Source: an uncultured Clostridia bacterium (lineage in GTDB: Bacteria > Bacillota > Clostridia > Lachnospirales > CAG-274). Taken from it: a DNA stretch of 64,000 bases. The DNA is taken from the NCBI GenBank assembly GCA_944384195.1, contig CALWSK010000001.1, positions 1-64,000 of the forward strand. The letters are read 5' to 3'. Below, piece after piece: positions 1 through 8,600 of the stretch. Position 1 is the first letter of the stretch. The number at the start of each line of letters is the position of its first letter. The position numbers and the translations under genes are program-made. The notes below the pieces were generated by a model, which did no database searches, was not told the DNA's origin, and saw nothing but the letters and a program-made list of their open reading frames with translations.

Positions 1-113
1 AATATACTAAGTAACTTGTCTATCTTTACCTTTCCCTCTACTACACATTGTGGAAATATACTTTTTAGTTTTTCTATATCCTCTTTTACTATATCTTTTG
101 AATATCCGTCCAT
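1..113 (-). CDS. DNA methyltransferase, N-terminal fragment (cut by window edge)
   Basis: Only the first 37 codons are inside the window; the gene runs off the left edge. The start ATG is at 113-111, one base after the stop of the upstream membrane-protein gene, so the two are translationally coupled. The visible residues (an acidic helix, then FPQCVVEGKVD) match the usual beginning of Type III restriction-modification Mod-type adenine methyltransferases, where a LK-x-x-FP-x(4)-EGK-x-D pattern precedes the catalytic domain. No catalytic motif (DPPY, FxGxG) is visible, so this rests on the N-terminal pattern and on the neighbouring SNF2 helicase. Could be another protein sharing that leader. 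Confidence 0.45.
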   Translation of the reverse strand, partial: MDGYSKDIVKEDIEKLKSIFPQCVVEGKVKIDKLLSI

Positions 114-114
114 A

Positions 115-945
115 TTATTTATCCTCCATATTTTCTTTTTCTTGTTTTTCTAAAAGATTTATAGTTTTTATTAATAATTCTTCTAAATCTCTTTTTTTAT
201 CATTTTCTATAATTTTTAAATTTTTGTCAATTTTATTAATTTCATCTTTTTTTATGCTTATTAAAATACAATCATCAGAGCTATTATTTATTAATTCATT
301 TTCAGTAGTTATTTTCATATTTAATTGTTCAAAAATAAAATTTTCGCATAATAAATCATTTATTATATTTAATTCATAAACATATAGTTTTTGTAAATAA
401 AAATCATATTCAATAAAAATTATGTTCATCACTTTTTCTATAAATTTAATAGCTATTAAATAATATATTATACCCAAAAAAGTTATTATTTTTTGAATTA
501 TAATTAACATATTTAATTTTTTTAAAAGATTTTCTATTTCACATTTCATTTGTTTATCTTCATAATAATCTATAGTATTTATATTAGGATTAATTTTATT
601 AACTTCTTTTACCATTTCATTATAATTTTTCTCTATTTTAGGTAATTCATTTTCTAGATAATCTTTAAACGTATTGCTACAAAATTTTAATATTGTAACT
701 GCTATTACAGTAACAAAAGTAATAATAAATATCTCTTTTATATTAATAGCTTTATTTATTTTTAAATTTACATAATTTAATCTTTTTATTAAACACTTTT
801 TATTTTTAGTTAAAATTTCTTTTTTATCTTCATAAAAATTTTTTATTTCTATTTTAATTTTTATATAATCTTCAAAATTACAATTTTTAAATCTCGGAAT
901 ATATTGTTTTTTTATTTTTTTTATCTCTTTTGAAATATAGTCCAT
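115..945 (-). CDS. Coiled-coil membrane protein, middle gene of the helicase-methyltransferase operon
   Basis: A 276-residue protein I do not recognise. The chosen start is the ATG at 945, preceded by GAGGT about ten bases upstream; a TTG at 972 is in frame but has no ribosome site. It is very rich in Lys, Ile, Asn and Glu. Two hydrophobic stretches are visible: one near residue 80 (IFIITFVTVIAVTIL) and a longer one near residue 145-170 (LIIIQKIITFLGIIYYLIAI). Between and after them lie charged, probably coiled-coil segments. It sits between the SNF2 helicase gene (72 bases upstream) and the methyltransferase start (1 base downstream), so the three are probably one operon. Membrane-anchored partners are common in defence operons; that role is inference. 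Confidence 0.6.
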   Translation of the reverse strand: MDYISKEIKKIKKQYIPRFKNCNFEDYIKIKIEIKNFYEDKKEILTKNKKCLIKRLNYVNLKINKAINIKEIFIITFVTVIAVTILKFCSNTFKDYLENELPKIEKNYNEMVKEVNKINPNINTIDYYEDKQMKCEIENLLKKLNMLIIIQKIITFLGIIYYLIAIKFIEKVMNIIFIEYDFYLQKLYVYELNIINDLLCENFIFEQLNMKITTENELINNSSDDCILISIKKDEINKIDKNLKIIENDKKRDLEELLIKTINLLEKQEKENMEDK

Positions 946-1016
946 ATTATAAAATACCTCTATAAATATCAATTTTCTTCACTTTGCAAATATCTGCTTA
1001 TTACTCTAAATATCCT

Positions 1017-3581
1017 TTAATAAAATTCTAAAATAAACATTCTTTCAAAGCTTATATCAAATTTTTCTTGTTCTTTTACATTTTTAATACTATTAATATA
1101 AGTTTCCTCAAATCTTATTTCATCTAAAAATAAATCTTGTTCTAATTTTTTAAGTTCTTTTTCTAGTAAAATAACCTTTTTACTAATAGTTATCTTTTCT
1201 ATCTTATTTGTAGTATTATTTAATTCTAATTTTAATCTAGATATTTCATTTTTAGTATCATTTATATTAGTTTTTAATTTATATTTTTGTATCTTAAAAT
1301 CTTCTTCTACATCTATGTTATCTCTTTTTTGTTTAATTCTTTTATAAAATATTTTTTCATATTTTTGTTTATCTAAATTTTTTTCTATATTTTCTATATT
1401 AGATATAAAAATATTATCAACTTCTTCAACTTCTAAAATATCAAGCCCCATTAGCTCCCTACAAATATTATCATTTAATATAATGCCATTTTTAGTAATT
1501 CCTATAAACTCACAAAAAACATCTGTTGCAAATGCTAAATGTTTTATCTTAGTCTTATATCCTAAAATAAAACAAGCTTCTATATTACCTAAAACTTTTA
1601 TTTTTGCATATCCTTTAACTAAACTATCCATTTTTAACTTAAATGTAGTAAATAAGTCTTGTGTTATATTGCTTGTAAAAGTTAAATAGTTATGATGACT
1701 TATACCTAAGCTTCTATCAAACATACTATATTTTATTTCTTTTTCAATTTCTTTCTGATAAATACTTTTAGGTATATATCTTTTTAGTACACTTATTGTT
1801 CTTGTTTTTTCATCATATTTAAATCCTTTTTCATCTTTAAGCACTAACTTTGCAAGCTCCCATATAGCATTATTTATAAAATCATTTTTATATTTTAAAT
1901 AAGCCGGATTTATAGTATATTTTTCTTCTATATCTTTATTAAATATATATTTTACGATTGTTTCTGTATCTTCTAATAATTTAATGTTTTCTACCTTGTT
2001 TTCATCTAATATATTATTATATTGCTTATCTATTTCTTCTTTAGTCCTTAATTTTATCCCCATATCTTCGCAAAAATCTATTATATTATCTGTCATACCC
2101 ATTATATCATTAAATTGTTTTATTCTCTTTTTTATAAGCTCTAATAATCTAACATCATAAAAGTTATTTTCATTAAAAAAATTTATAACCAACACATCAA
2201 AAGCTTGTCCTTGTCTATGACATCTGCTTATACGTTGCTCTATTTTTAAAATATTATAAGGTAAATCATAGTTTATTACAAAACAACAAAAATCTAGGTT
2301 AAAACCTTCAGATGCCACATCTGTTGTTATTAATATCTCATATTTTGACTTAAAATTTTCTATTATCTTATATTCTTTACTATTATCTCCATTAAAAATT
2401 AATGTTTTATATTTCTTACTTAATAAATCATATAAATACTTTTGTGTAGCTTTACTTTCAGTAAAAATTATAGCTTTTTTATAAGCCCCAACTGCTTTTA
2501 TTTCTTTAAATCCATTTTTCAAAATTAAATCTAATTGCTTAAACTTATTACTTGTCTTTATAGCTCTAGCAATATTTAGCATATTTTTTAAAATATCTAA
2601 TTCTCTATCAGAGTTTTCTATTCTTTCTGCTCTTTTTATAATATTTTCAAGCATATTGCAAAAGCTAGTTATAGATGATGATAAATTTTTAGTAAACATT
2701 AATGCTAAATCATACTGTTCCATTTTAGGAAATATCTTTTTATTTTCTAGCGATATATAACTCTCTAAAATTTTATATAAATTTTCCTCTTTTTTATTAA
2801 AATTATATTTTATAGTTTTTATTATTCTATTTGGTATTTTAACATAATGCTTCACTTGAGCTTTTAATGTTCTAAAACAGTATTTATTTGTTTCTTCTAT
2901 TAGTTCGTGATAGTTTTCTTCTTTTTTGTAATACCTTTTAAAAAATGTATCTTTATCCATTCCATTAAAGGCATTTTCATCTATAAATTTTATAATACCA
3001 TATAACTTTAATATGTTTATTTCAAATGGTAATGGAGTTAGAAGTAACTTAAAGCTATCTTTTATGCTTTCTCTTAATTTACTAATATATTTATTTTCTT
3101 CATTGTAAAAACTACCTAACCTTTGTGCTTCATCAAATATAACTATATCAAATTTAGCATCTTCTAATAAATCAAATTTGTTGTTTAAATACTCATATGT
3201 AGTTAATATTACTTTTTTATCAAAACATTCTTTTCCACTATTTAATACTTTATAATCTAAAGTAAGATTATATTTAATAAGGTTATCCCATTGACCAACT
3301 AAAGATAAAGGCGTAACTATTAATATCTTTTTATCTTCTATATAGTTTTGTGAGATAAAAATCATAGATGTAAAAGTTTTTCCAAGTCCGGCCTCATTAC
3401 CTAATATTAGTCCTTTTTGTTTACTATCTAGGGCAAATATTGTTTCTGCTATTTGATGAGGATATACTTTCATAACAGATGCTGAAAATATAGGGATTAA
3501 TCTTTCATAATTCTCTTTATATTTTGAATTTATAATATCTAATATTTCATAAAATATATGATATTTGCTTTTCTTTAACAT
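1017..3581 (-). CDS. SNF2-family DEAQ-box helicase/translocase
   Basis: An 854-residue superfamily 2 ATPase. The ATG at 3581 (MLKKSK) is preferred over the ATG at 3614 because AGGAG lies eight bases before it. Visible motifs: Walker A GNEAGLGKT at about residues 61-69, motif Ia region LIVTPLSLVGQW, Walker B DEAQ (IVIFDEAQRL), and in the second RecA lobe VINYDLPYN followed by QRISRCHRQGQ (motif VI). The order and the DEAQ/GQ forms are those of SNF2/RapA-like double-stranded DNA translocases. The last 300 residues are unknown and end in a Lys/Glu-rich coiled coil. Such helicases pair with methyltransferases in phage-defence operons (for example DISARM and Type III-like systems), but the accompanying gene set here fits none that I can name. 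Confidence 0.8.
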   Translation of the reverse strand: MLKKSKYHIFYEILDIINSKYKENYERLIPIFSASVMKVYPHQIAETIFALDSKQKGLILGNEAGLGKTFTSMIFISQNYIEDKKILIVTPLSLVGQWDNLIKYNLTLDYKVLNSGKECFDKKVILTTYEYLNNKFDLLEDAKFDIVIFDEAQRLGSFYNEENKYISKLRESIKDSFKLLLTPLPFEINILKLYGIIKFIDENAFNGMDKDTFFKRYYKKEENYHELIEETNKYCFRTLKAQVKHYVKIPNRIIKTIKYNFNKKEENLYKILESYISLENKKIFPKMEQYDLALMFTKNLSSSITSFCNMLENIIKRAERIENSDRELDILKNMLNIARAIKTSNKFKQLDLILKNGFKEIKAVGAYKKAIIFTESKATQKYLYDLLSKKYKTLIFNGDNSKEYKIIENFKSKYEILITTDVASEGFNLDFCCFVINYDLPYNILKIEQRISRCHRQGQAFDVLVINFFNENNFYDVRLLELIKKRIKQFNDIMGMTDNIIDFCEDMGIKLRTKEEIDKQYNNILDENKVENIKLLEDTETIVKYIFNKDIEEKYTINPAYLKYKNDFINNAIWELAKLVLKDEKGFKYDEKTRTISVLKRYIPKSIYQKEIEKEIKYSMFDRSLGISHHNYLTFTSNITQDLFTTFKLKMDSLVKGYAKIKVLGNIEACFILGYKTKIKHLAFATDVFCEFIGITKNGIILNDNICRELMGLDILEVEEVDNIFISNIENIEKNLDKQKYEKIFYKRIKQKRDNIDVEEDFKIQKYKLKTNINDTKNEISRLKLELNNTTNKIEKITISKKVILLEKELKKLEQDLFLDEIRFEETYINSIKNVKEQEKFDISFERMFILEFY

Positions 3582-4083
3582 ATCAGATTCTCCTAAAATT
3601 CTTTCTATATACAATATTATACAAAATTTATAGATTATTTTCTACATATTTTTAACTAGATATTACTTCTTTTCATTGTTATAAAATAATAATCTTTAAT
3701 ACTTTAGTATAATCTTCTCATAACAAAATTATTTTAAATCTTAATTTTATAAATTAGATATTCTATTATATTTAAAACTAAATTTACTATATATAATATA
3801 AAAACAAAGATAAATAAATTTAAAATTATAAAAAATATTTATCTTTGCTAAAAAATCTATAAAATATAAACTATATTTTTAATACTATATTTTAGTGAAA
3901 ATACAACATCATATTTATATATCCACTAAATATAATACACTTTTAGTATTATCAAGAATATCATAATATGTTATTTATTTTTTATTGCTAAACATATTAT
4001 AATACTTTTACATAATAATTTTTATTACCATAAGCTATGATAATAATTTATAGTGCTGTTTCCTAATAAATTAACGCTTTTAA
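3582..4083. other. Long AT-rich gap between the SNF2 gene and mnmA
   Basis: About 500 bases without a supportable gene. Reading both strands gives only ORFs of a dozen codons. The one clear signal is a second minus-strand terminator (3801-3849), although mnmA already ends in its own terminator at 4084-4122. Something between 3850 and 4080 may therefore be transcribed leftward as a short non-coding RNA, but no convincing promoter is visible. The helicase promoter must lie between the two elements. Confidence 0.4.
3801..3849 (-). terminator. Rho-independent terminator in the intergenic gap
   Basis: Minus-strand reading gives a 12-bp stem (CAAAGATAAATA paired with TATTTATCTTTG) around an AT-rich loop, followed by TTTTTAT. 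It is well formed but has no coding gene directly upstream. Confidence 0.6.
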
Positions 4084-4122
4084 AGAATAAAAAGATTGTA
4101 GGTAATTAAACTCTACAATCTT
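4084..4122 (-). terminator. Terminator of the isc-mnmA operon
   Basis: Just after the mnmA stop, the minus strand reads AAGATTGTAG, a 12-base loop, CTACAATCTT and then TTTATTCTTT: a 10-bp stem with a U-rich tail. Confidence 0.8.
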
Positions 4123-4129
4123 CTTAATA

Positions 4130-5203
4130 CTATTTATATATTATACCGCCGCCTAAAACATAATCTCCAGAATAAAATACAGCAGCTTGTCCAGGTGTGA
4201 CAGCTCTTTGAGCATCTTTAAATATAGCTTCTACCATATCACCTTTTTTTCTTATTATACAAGGAGCTTGCTTTTGACTATATCTTAGCTTACCCATAAC
4301 TTCAACTTCACCTTCTATATCTTCAACACACATAAAATTAAAGTCTTTTATAAGTACACTTTTTTTAAATAAACCTTCATTATCAGTAAGCACAATTTCA
4401 TTCTTATCTGCTCGTATCTCTGATACATACATAGGTTTTCCAAATGATATACCAAGCCCTTTTCTTTGTCCTATAGTATAATTTGTTATGCCCTGATGCT
4501 TTCCTAATATATTACCGTTTATATCTACAAAGTTACCTTTCTTAATCTTTAAATCAGAATTTTCCCTTATAAATTTAGCATAGTCTCCATCTGGAACAAA
4601 ACAAATATCTTGGCTATCTGGTTTATCTGCCACAACAAGCCCTATATCTCTTGCTATTTGCCTTACTTCATCTTTTGTATATTCTCCTATAGGCATAAGA
4701 GTATGCTCTAGTTGGAACTGAGTTAAGTTATATAAAGCGTAAGTTTGGTCTTTAGCTTCTGTATTAGCTGTTTTTATAGTATATCTATTATTTTGGGGAT
4801 TTTTAACTATTCTAGCATAATGTCCCGTAGCTATATAATCTGCATCAAGACAAAAAGCTTTATTTAAAAGACTTTCCCATTTTACATATCTATTACAAGC
4901 TATACAAGGATTAGGAGTTTTTCCTTTTGAATATTCATCTATAAAGTAGTCTATAACATTTTCTTTAAATTCCTTTTTAAAGTTTAATACATAATATGGT
5001 ATACCTATTTTCTCTGCCACCATTCTAGCATCATCAACAGCAGAATATCCGCAGCAACCTCCATTTTCTTCTAAACATTCTCTTTTTTCATCTTGCCATA
5101 TTTGCATAGTAACGCCAATAACATCATAGCCTTGCTCTTTTAAAAGATAAGCAGTAACAGAGCTATCAACGCCTCCGCTCATACCAACTACAACTCTTTT
5201 CAT
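4130..5203 (-). CDS. mnmA: tRNA-specific 2-thiouridylase MnmA
   Basis: 357 residues, the usual length for the family. MnmA activates U34 of Lys/Glu/Gln tRNAs with ATP and replaces O2 with persulfide sulfur. Visible are the N-terminal PP-loop GMSGGVDSSV, the PCIACNRYVKW segment with the first catalytic cysteine, ATGHYAR, and DSQDICF containing the second cysteine, followed by the central and C-terminal beta-barrel. It is the last gene of the iscR-iscS-iscU-mnmA cluster (15 bases after iscU), which fits, since IscS provides the sulfur. AGGAG lies before the ATG. Nothing unusual seen. Confidence 0.97.
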   Translation of the reverse strand: MKRVVVGMSGGVDSSVTAYLLKEQGYDVIGVTMQIWQDEKRECLEENGGCCGYSAVDDARMVAEKIGIPYYVLNFKKEFKENVIDYFIDEYSKGKTPNPCIACNRYVKWESLLNKAFCLDADYIATGHYARIVKNPQNNRYTIKTANTEAKDQTYALYNLTQFQLEHTLMPIGEYTKDEVRQIARDIGLVVADKPDSQDICFVPDGDYAKFIRENSDLKIKKGNFVDINGNILGKHQGITNYTIGQRKGLGISFGKPMYVSEIRADKNEIVLTDNEGLFKKSVLIKDFNFMCVEDIEGEVEVMGKLRYSQKQAPCIIRKKGDMVEAIFKDAQRAVTPGQAAVFYSGDYVLGGGIIYK

Positions 5204-5218
5204 ATCTTGCTCCTATCT

Positions 5219-5653
5219 TTATTCTTCGTGATGGTGATGATGATCTACATCTTCTTTAGGTGGTTTTAAGCCTTCTATAGTTATATTATTTTTTTGAGCA
5301 TAATCCCATAAAGCAGATTGTAAAGCTTGCTCGGCAAGACAAGAACAATGTACTTTAACTGGTGGAAGTCCATCTAAAGCTTCCATAACAGATTTATTTG
5401 TTATTTTAAGAGCTTCTTGTATAGTTTTTCCTATTATAAGCTCTGTAGCCATACTACTAGTTGCAACGGCAGCTCCACAACCAAAAGTTTTAAACTTGGC
5501 ATCTACTACAACATCGCCATCTATTTTTAAATAAATTTTCATAATATCCCCACATTTAGGGTTGCCAACAGTTCCAACACCACTAGCATCTTCAATTTCT
5601 CCAACATTTCTAGGATTCATAAAATGATCCATTACTTTTTCACTATATTGCAT
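5219..5653 (-). CDS. iscU: Fe-S cluster scaffold protein IscU/NifU-N type, with His-rich tail
   Basis: A 144-residue scaffold on which 2Fe-2S and 4Fe-4S clusters are built. The three ligand cysteines are visible in GNPKCGD, KTFGCGAAVA and VHCSCLAEQAL, and the Asp of the NPKCGD motif that makes the cluster labile is present. The protein begins MQYSEKVMDHFMNPRNVG, as is typical of clostridial NifU-like IscU proteins. It ends with an acidic, histidine-rich tail (DVDHHHHHEE), which looks like a metal-binding extension. It lies between iscS (23 bases upstream) and mnmA and follows the iscR promoter. Confidence 0.95.
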   Translation of the reverse strand: MQYSEKVMDHFMNPRNVGEIEDASGVGTVGNPKCGDIMKIYLKIDGDVVVDAKFKTFGCGAAVATSSMATELIIGKTIQEALKITNKSVMEALDGLPPVKVHCSCLAEQALQSALWDYAQKNNITIEGLKPPKEDVDHHHHHEE

Positions 5654-5676
5654 AATTTATCCCTTCTATCTATATC

Positions 5677-6858
5677 TTAATTATTATTTTTTATAAATTC
5701 TTCATATAAAGGCGAGATTTCTCGCATTCTATTAACTATAGGTGGTAATTTTTCAAGTAAATAATCTACATCTTCTTCTGTATTATATAATCCTAAAGAT
5801 AATCTTAAGGATCCATGAGCTTTCTCGTGAGGAAGCCCTATAGCAAGTAATACATGTGATGGATCTAAAGAGCCTGAAGTACAAGCACTACCGCTAGATG
5901 CACATACATCATTCATATCAAGAAGAAGTAATACCGATTCTCCCTCTATAAATTCAAATGATATATTACAGTTGCCCGGTGCTCTATTTTCTCTAGGACC
6001 ATTTAATTTTGAATATGGGATTTTTTCTAAAATTCCATCTATTAGCTTATCACGAAGTTTTGTAAGCCTTTCTATCTCTTCTGGCATCTCCTTTGTAGCA
6101 AGTTCTATAGCAGTCCCCATACCTATAATACTATCTATATTTTCTGTACCGGCTCTTCTATTTCTTTCTTGAGCTCCTCCATGAATTAAAGGAGTTATTT
6201 TTATCCCTTTTCTTATATATAAAGCTCCTATACCTTTAGGTCCATAAAATTTATGAGCAGACATAGAAAGTAAATCTATATTCATATCTTTTACATCAAT
6301 TGGTATATGTCCAACAGCTTGAACTGCATCTGTATGGAATAAAATTCCTCTTTCTCTAGCTATTTTACCTATTTCCTTTATAGGATTTATAGTACCTATT
6401 TCATTATTTACAAACATTACAGATATTAAAATTGTATCTTCTCTTATAGCATTTTTTAAATCTTCAAGACTTATATTTCCTTCTTCATCTACCGGAAGAT
6501 AAGTAACTTCATATCCTATAGTTTCTAAATATTGACAAACATGTAAAATTGCATGATGCTCTATATTAGTTGTTATTATATGTTTTCCTTTGTTGGAATA
6601 GCTTTGTGCAATACCTTTTAAAGCCCAGTTATTAGATTCAGAACCGCCACCTGTAAAATATATTTCATTTTTATCACTATTTATAGCCTTTGCAACTTTT
6701 TCTCTATTTTCTTCTATTAAGGCTTTATTTTCTCTAGCAATTTTATATATGCTAGATGGATTACCATAGGCTTGCTCTAAATGATCTATCATAGCTTTAA
6801 CAACTTCTGGGCGAATTCTAGTTGTTGCGGCATTATCTAAATAAATTTCTTTTTTCAT
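5677..6858 (-). CDS. iscS: Cysteine desulfurase IscS
   Basis: A PLP enzyme that takes sulfur from cysteine as a persulfide for Fe-S clusters and tRNA thiolation. The ATG at 6858 (MKKEIYLDN) is preferred because GAGGAG, part of the end of iscR, lies eight bases before it; an ATG at 6873 inside iscR is in frame but has no ribosome site. About 393 residues. Visible: LDNAATT at the N-terminus, the PLP lysine in SMSAHKFYGPKG, HTDAVQAVG, and the mobile-loop cysteine in CASSGSACTSG followed by DPSHVLLAIG. It follows iscR by four bases and precedes iscU by 23. Confidence 0.96.
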   Translation of the reverse strand: MKKEIYLDNAATTRIRPEVVKAMIDHLEQAYGNPSSIYKIARENKALIEENREKVAKAINSDKNEIYFTGGGSESNNWALKGIAQSYSNKGKHIITTNIEHHAILHVCQYLETIGYEVTYLPVDEEGNISLEDLKNAIREDTILISVMFVNNEIGTINPIKEIGKIARERGILFHTDAVQAVGHIPIDVKDMNIDLLSMSAHKFYGPKGIGALYIRKGIKITPLIHGGAQERNRRAGTENIDSIIGMGTAIELATKEMPEEIERLTKLRDKLIDGILEKIPYSKLNGPRENRAPGNCNISFEFIEGESVLLLLDMNDVCASSGSACTSGSLDPSHVLLAIGLPHEKAHGSLRLSLGLYNTEEDVDYLLEKLPPIVNRMREISPLYEEFIKNNN

Positions 6859-6862
6859 AATA

Positions 6863-7288
6863 CTACTCCTCATTACTAATTAAATCTTGAAGGCTTATAG
6901 AATGTGCTGCTTCTGCTAACTTGTCGCTAATTTTTGCCCAAGCATCTCTTACATTACATTCTGAACAATTTGCTTTACCACATTTCTTTTTAGGCGGTTG
7001 GTTTTCTAAACAATCTACAAGAGTTAGGCTTCCTTCTAAAATTTTTAATAAATCACCTACTGATATCTCCTTAGGATCTTTATTTAAAATATATCCCCCT
7101 TGAGCTCCTCTTACACTTTTAACCATATCAGCCTTTTTTAATACGGCCATAAGCTGTTCAAGATAATTTTCTGGTATCCCTTGTCTATTAGCTATACTCT
7201 TAAGAGACACACATTTTGTTTCATTGCTATTTATAGCTAAATCCACCATAGCTTTTATGCCATATCTACCACGTGTAGAAACTTTCAT
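6863..7288 (-). CDS. iscR: Rrf2-family transcriptional regulator IscR
   Basis: 141 residues. A winged-helix N-terminus (MKVSTRGRYGIKAMVDLA) is followed by the recognition region QGIPENYLEQLM and the wing VRGAQGGYIL. Three cysteines in KKCGKANCSECNVRDAW are placed as the 2Fe-2S ligands of IscR. First gene of the isc operon and probably its autorepressor: the upstream promoter overlaps a sequence resembling half of a type 1 IscR site. A strong AGGAGG precedes the ATG. Confidence 0.93.
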   Translation of the reverse strand: MKVSTRGRYGIKAMVDLAINSNETKCVSLKSIANRQGIPENYLEQLMAVLKKADMVKSVRGAQGGYILNKDPKEISVGDLLKILEGSLTLVDCLENQPPKKKCGKANCSECNVRDAWAKISDKLAEAAHSISLQDLISNEE

Positions 7289-7400
7289 ATTATCCTCCTA
7301 ATATATATAATATATAAAATTTAAAGGAATTTTTTAAGTTTTATATTAAAATAGCTATGCTATATAAATTATTTTTTATGTAGCTCTTTGCTACAATATT

Positions 7401-7429
7401 AAATTACCACTTTATTTGTTTAATGTCAA
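7401..7429 (-). promoter_or_regulatory. SigA promoter of the isc operon with possible IscR half-site
   Basis: On the minus strand TTGACA (7429-7424), a 17-base spacer and TAATTT (7406-7401) stand about 110 bases before iscR. The -35 box lies inside ATACTTGAC, which matches one arm of the enterobacterial type 1 IscR motif. The second arm is poor, so operator function is inference. Confidence 0.6.
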
Positions 7430-7522
7430 GTATTTTAGTAGAATTTATTTTAAATTTATTGTTCTATATATAAATTGTTTTGAATAAACTTATCTAAAAA
7501 GAAGATTAAGGAGTGGTTATAA

Positions 7523-7702
7523 GTGAATAAAAACTTAAAAAATATTCCTAAACAATTTTTAAAAAATACGTCATTTTCAAATAATTATAGCACAAACATA
7601 AGCATTTCTTCAATACAAAATAAGGAAAAAAATTCACAAAATTCTAATTATGATAATATTTGGATAATTTTAATTCTTTTAATTATTTTAGATATTATAT
7701 AA
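7523..7702 (+). CDS. Small protein with C-terminal membrane segment
   Basis: A 59-residue ORF starting at GTG 7523, with AAGGAG 9 bases upstream. The first 45 residues are polar and rich in Asn, Ser, Lys and Ile. The end is a single hydrophobic segment, IWIILILLIILDII, directly at the stop. Small tail-anchored proteins of this shape are common in spore-formers, some of them made during sporulation; I cannot assign this one. It is the only feature in the 530-base gap between iscR and proB besides the isc promoter and the proB terminator. Confidence 0.55.
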   Translation: MNKNLKNIPKQFLKNTSFSNNYSTNISISSIQNKEKNSQNSNYDNIWIILILLIILDII

Positions 7703-7752
7703 TATATAATCTTTTTTATATTTTTATACATATGCTAACATATTTTTAATAC

Positions 7753-7790
7753 AAAAAGCCAACCATATAATATTATAAACTGGTTGGCTT
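7753..7790 (-). terminator. Terminator of mrp-proB
   Basis: Minus strand: AAGCCAACCA, a 15-base AT loop, TGGTTGGCTT and TTTGT. The 10-bp GC-containing stem is nearly symmetrical and could also stop rightward transcription from the small gene at 7523. Confidence 0.8.
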
Positions 7791-7815
7791 AAAGTACTAT
7801 TTATTATTAAAATTC

Positions 7816-8592
7816 CTATTTGATATATTTATTACAAACAAATAATGTCCCTATATCTTTACCTTTTAAAATGTCATATAAAATATTTATATCTTTTCCA
7901 GAAGCTATAACCATATCCGCACTATTCTCACAAACAATTTTAGCAGCAAAAACCTTAGTTTTCATACCACCAGTTCCTAAAGAGCTAATAGTATCTTTAG
8001 CTTTTTTTTCAATATCATTATCTATCTTATATACTGTACTTATAAGCTTAGCCTCTTTATATATATTAGGGTCTTTATCATACATTCCTTCTACATCAGA
8101 TAATATTATCAAAATATCCCCTTCTAAAAGATTACAAACATATGATGCTAATATATCATTATTTTCAAATTTATTTAATATAATATCATTTTCATTTATT
8201 ATAGGCACAACATTATATGCTAACATTTCATTTATAGTGTCTTTTAAATCTGTTTTCAACTCATTTTCTTCTAAAGCATCTTTATTTATCAAAAGTTGTG
8301 CTATAGTTATATTTTCTTTTTCAAAAATCTCAACTATATTTTTTATTAAAATAGCCTGTCCTATAGAAGCTAAAGTTTGTATTTTTGCATTACTTTTAAG
8401 ATTACTTTTACCAAGACCAACTGCTCCAGAAGTTATAACTATAAGTTCTTTTTGTTCATTTTGTAAATTTTTTACTATTTTAGATAAATTTTGTATAACA
8501 TTTTTATTTATACCATCAGCACAAACAAGAGAAGTTGTTCCTATTTTTAAAACTATTCTTTTGTGCTCTTTTATTCTATTTCTAAAATCCAT
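7816..8592 (-). CDS. proB: Glutamate 5-kinase (short form without PUA domain)
   Basis: 258 residues of the amino-acid kinase fold, phosphorylating glutamate as the first step of proline synthesis. Visible: VLKIGTTS near the N-terminus, the glycine-rich ITSGAVGLGKS, VVPIINEND (substrate binding), LSDVEGMYDKDP and SSLGTGGMKTK. The C-terminal PUA domain of the E. coli enzyme is absent, as in many Firmicutes. There is no proA next to it; instead it sits nine bases downstream of mrp. It has its own weak AAGG ribosome site and a terminator after it. The fold also covers acetylglutamate and aspartate kinases, but the motifs favour ProB. Confidence 0.88.
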   Translation of the reverse strand: MDFRNRIKEHKRIVLKIGTTSLVCADGINKNVIQNLSKIVKNLQNEQKELIVITSGAVGLGKSNLKSNAKIQTLASIGQAILIKNIVEIFEKENITIAQLLINKDALEENELKTDLKDTINEMLAYNVVPIINENDIILNKFENNDILASYVCNLLEGDILIILSDVEGMYDKDPNIYKEAKLISTVYKIDNDIEKKAKDTISSLGTGGMKTKVFAAKIVCENSADMVIASGKDINILYDILKGKDIGTLFVCNKYIK

Positions 8593-8600
8593 TTTTTACC

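Noticed and set aside
50-379. 109-codon plus-strand ORF at the left edge
   Set aside because: Shadow of the methyltransferase start and membrane-protein gene; Phe/Leu/Ser-rich composition expected from the reverse of AT-rich coding sequence.
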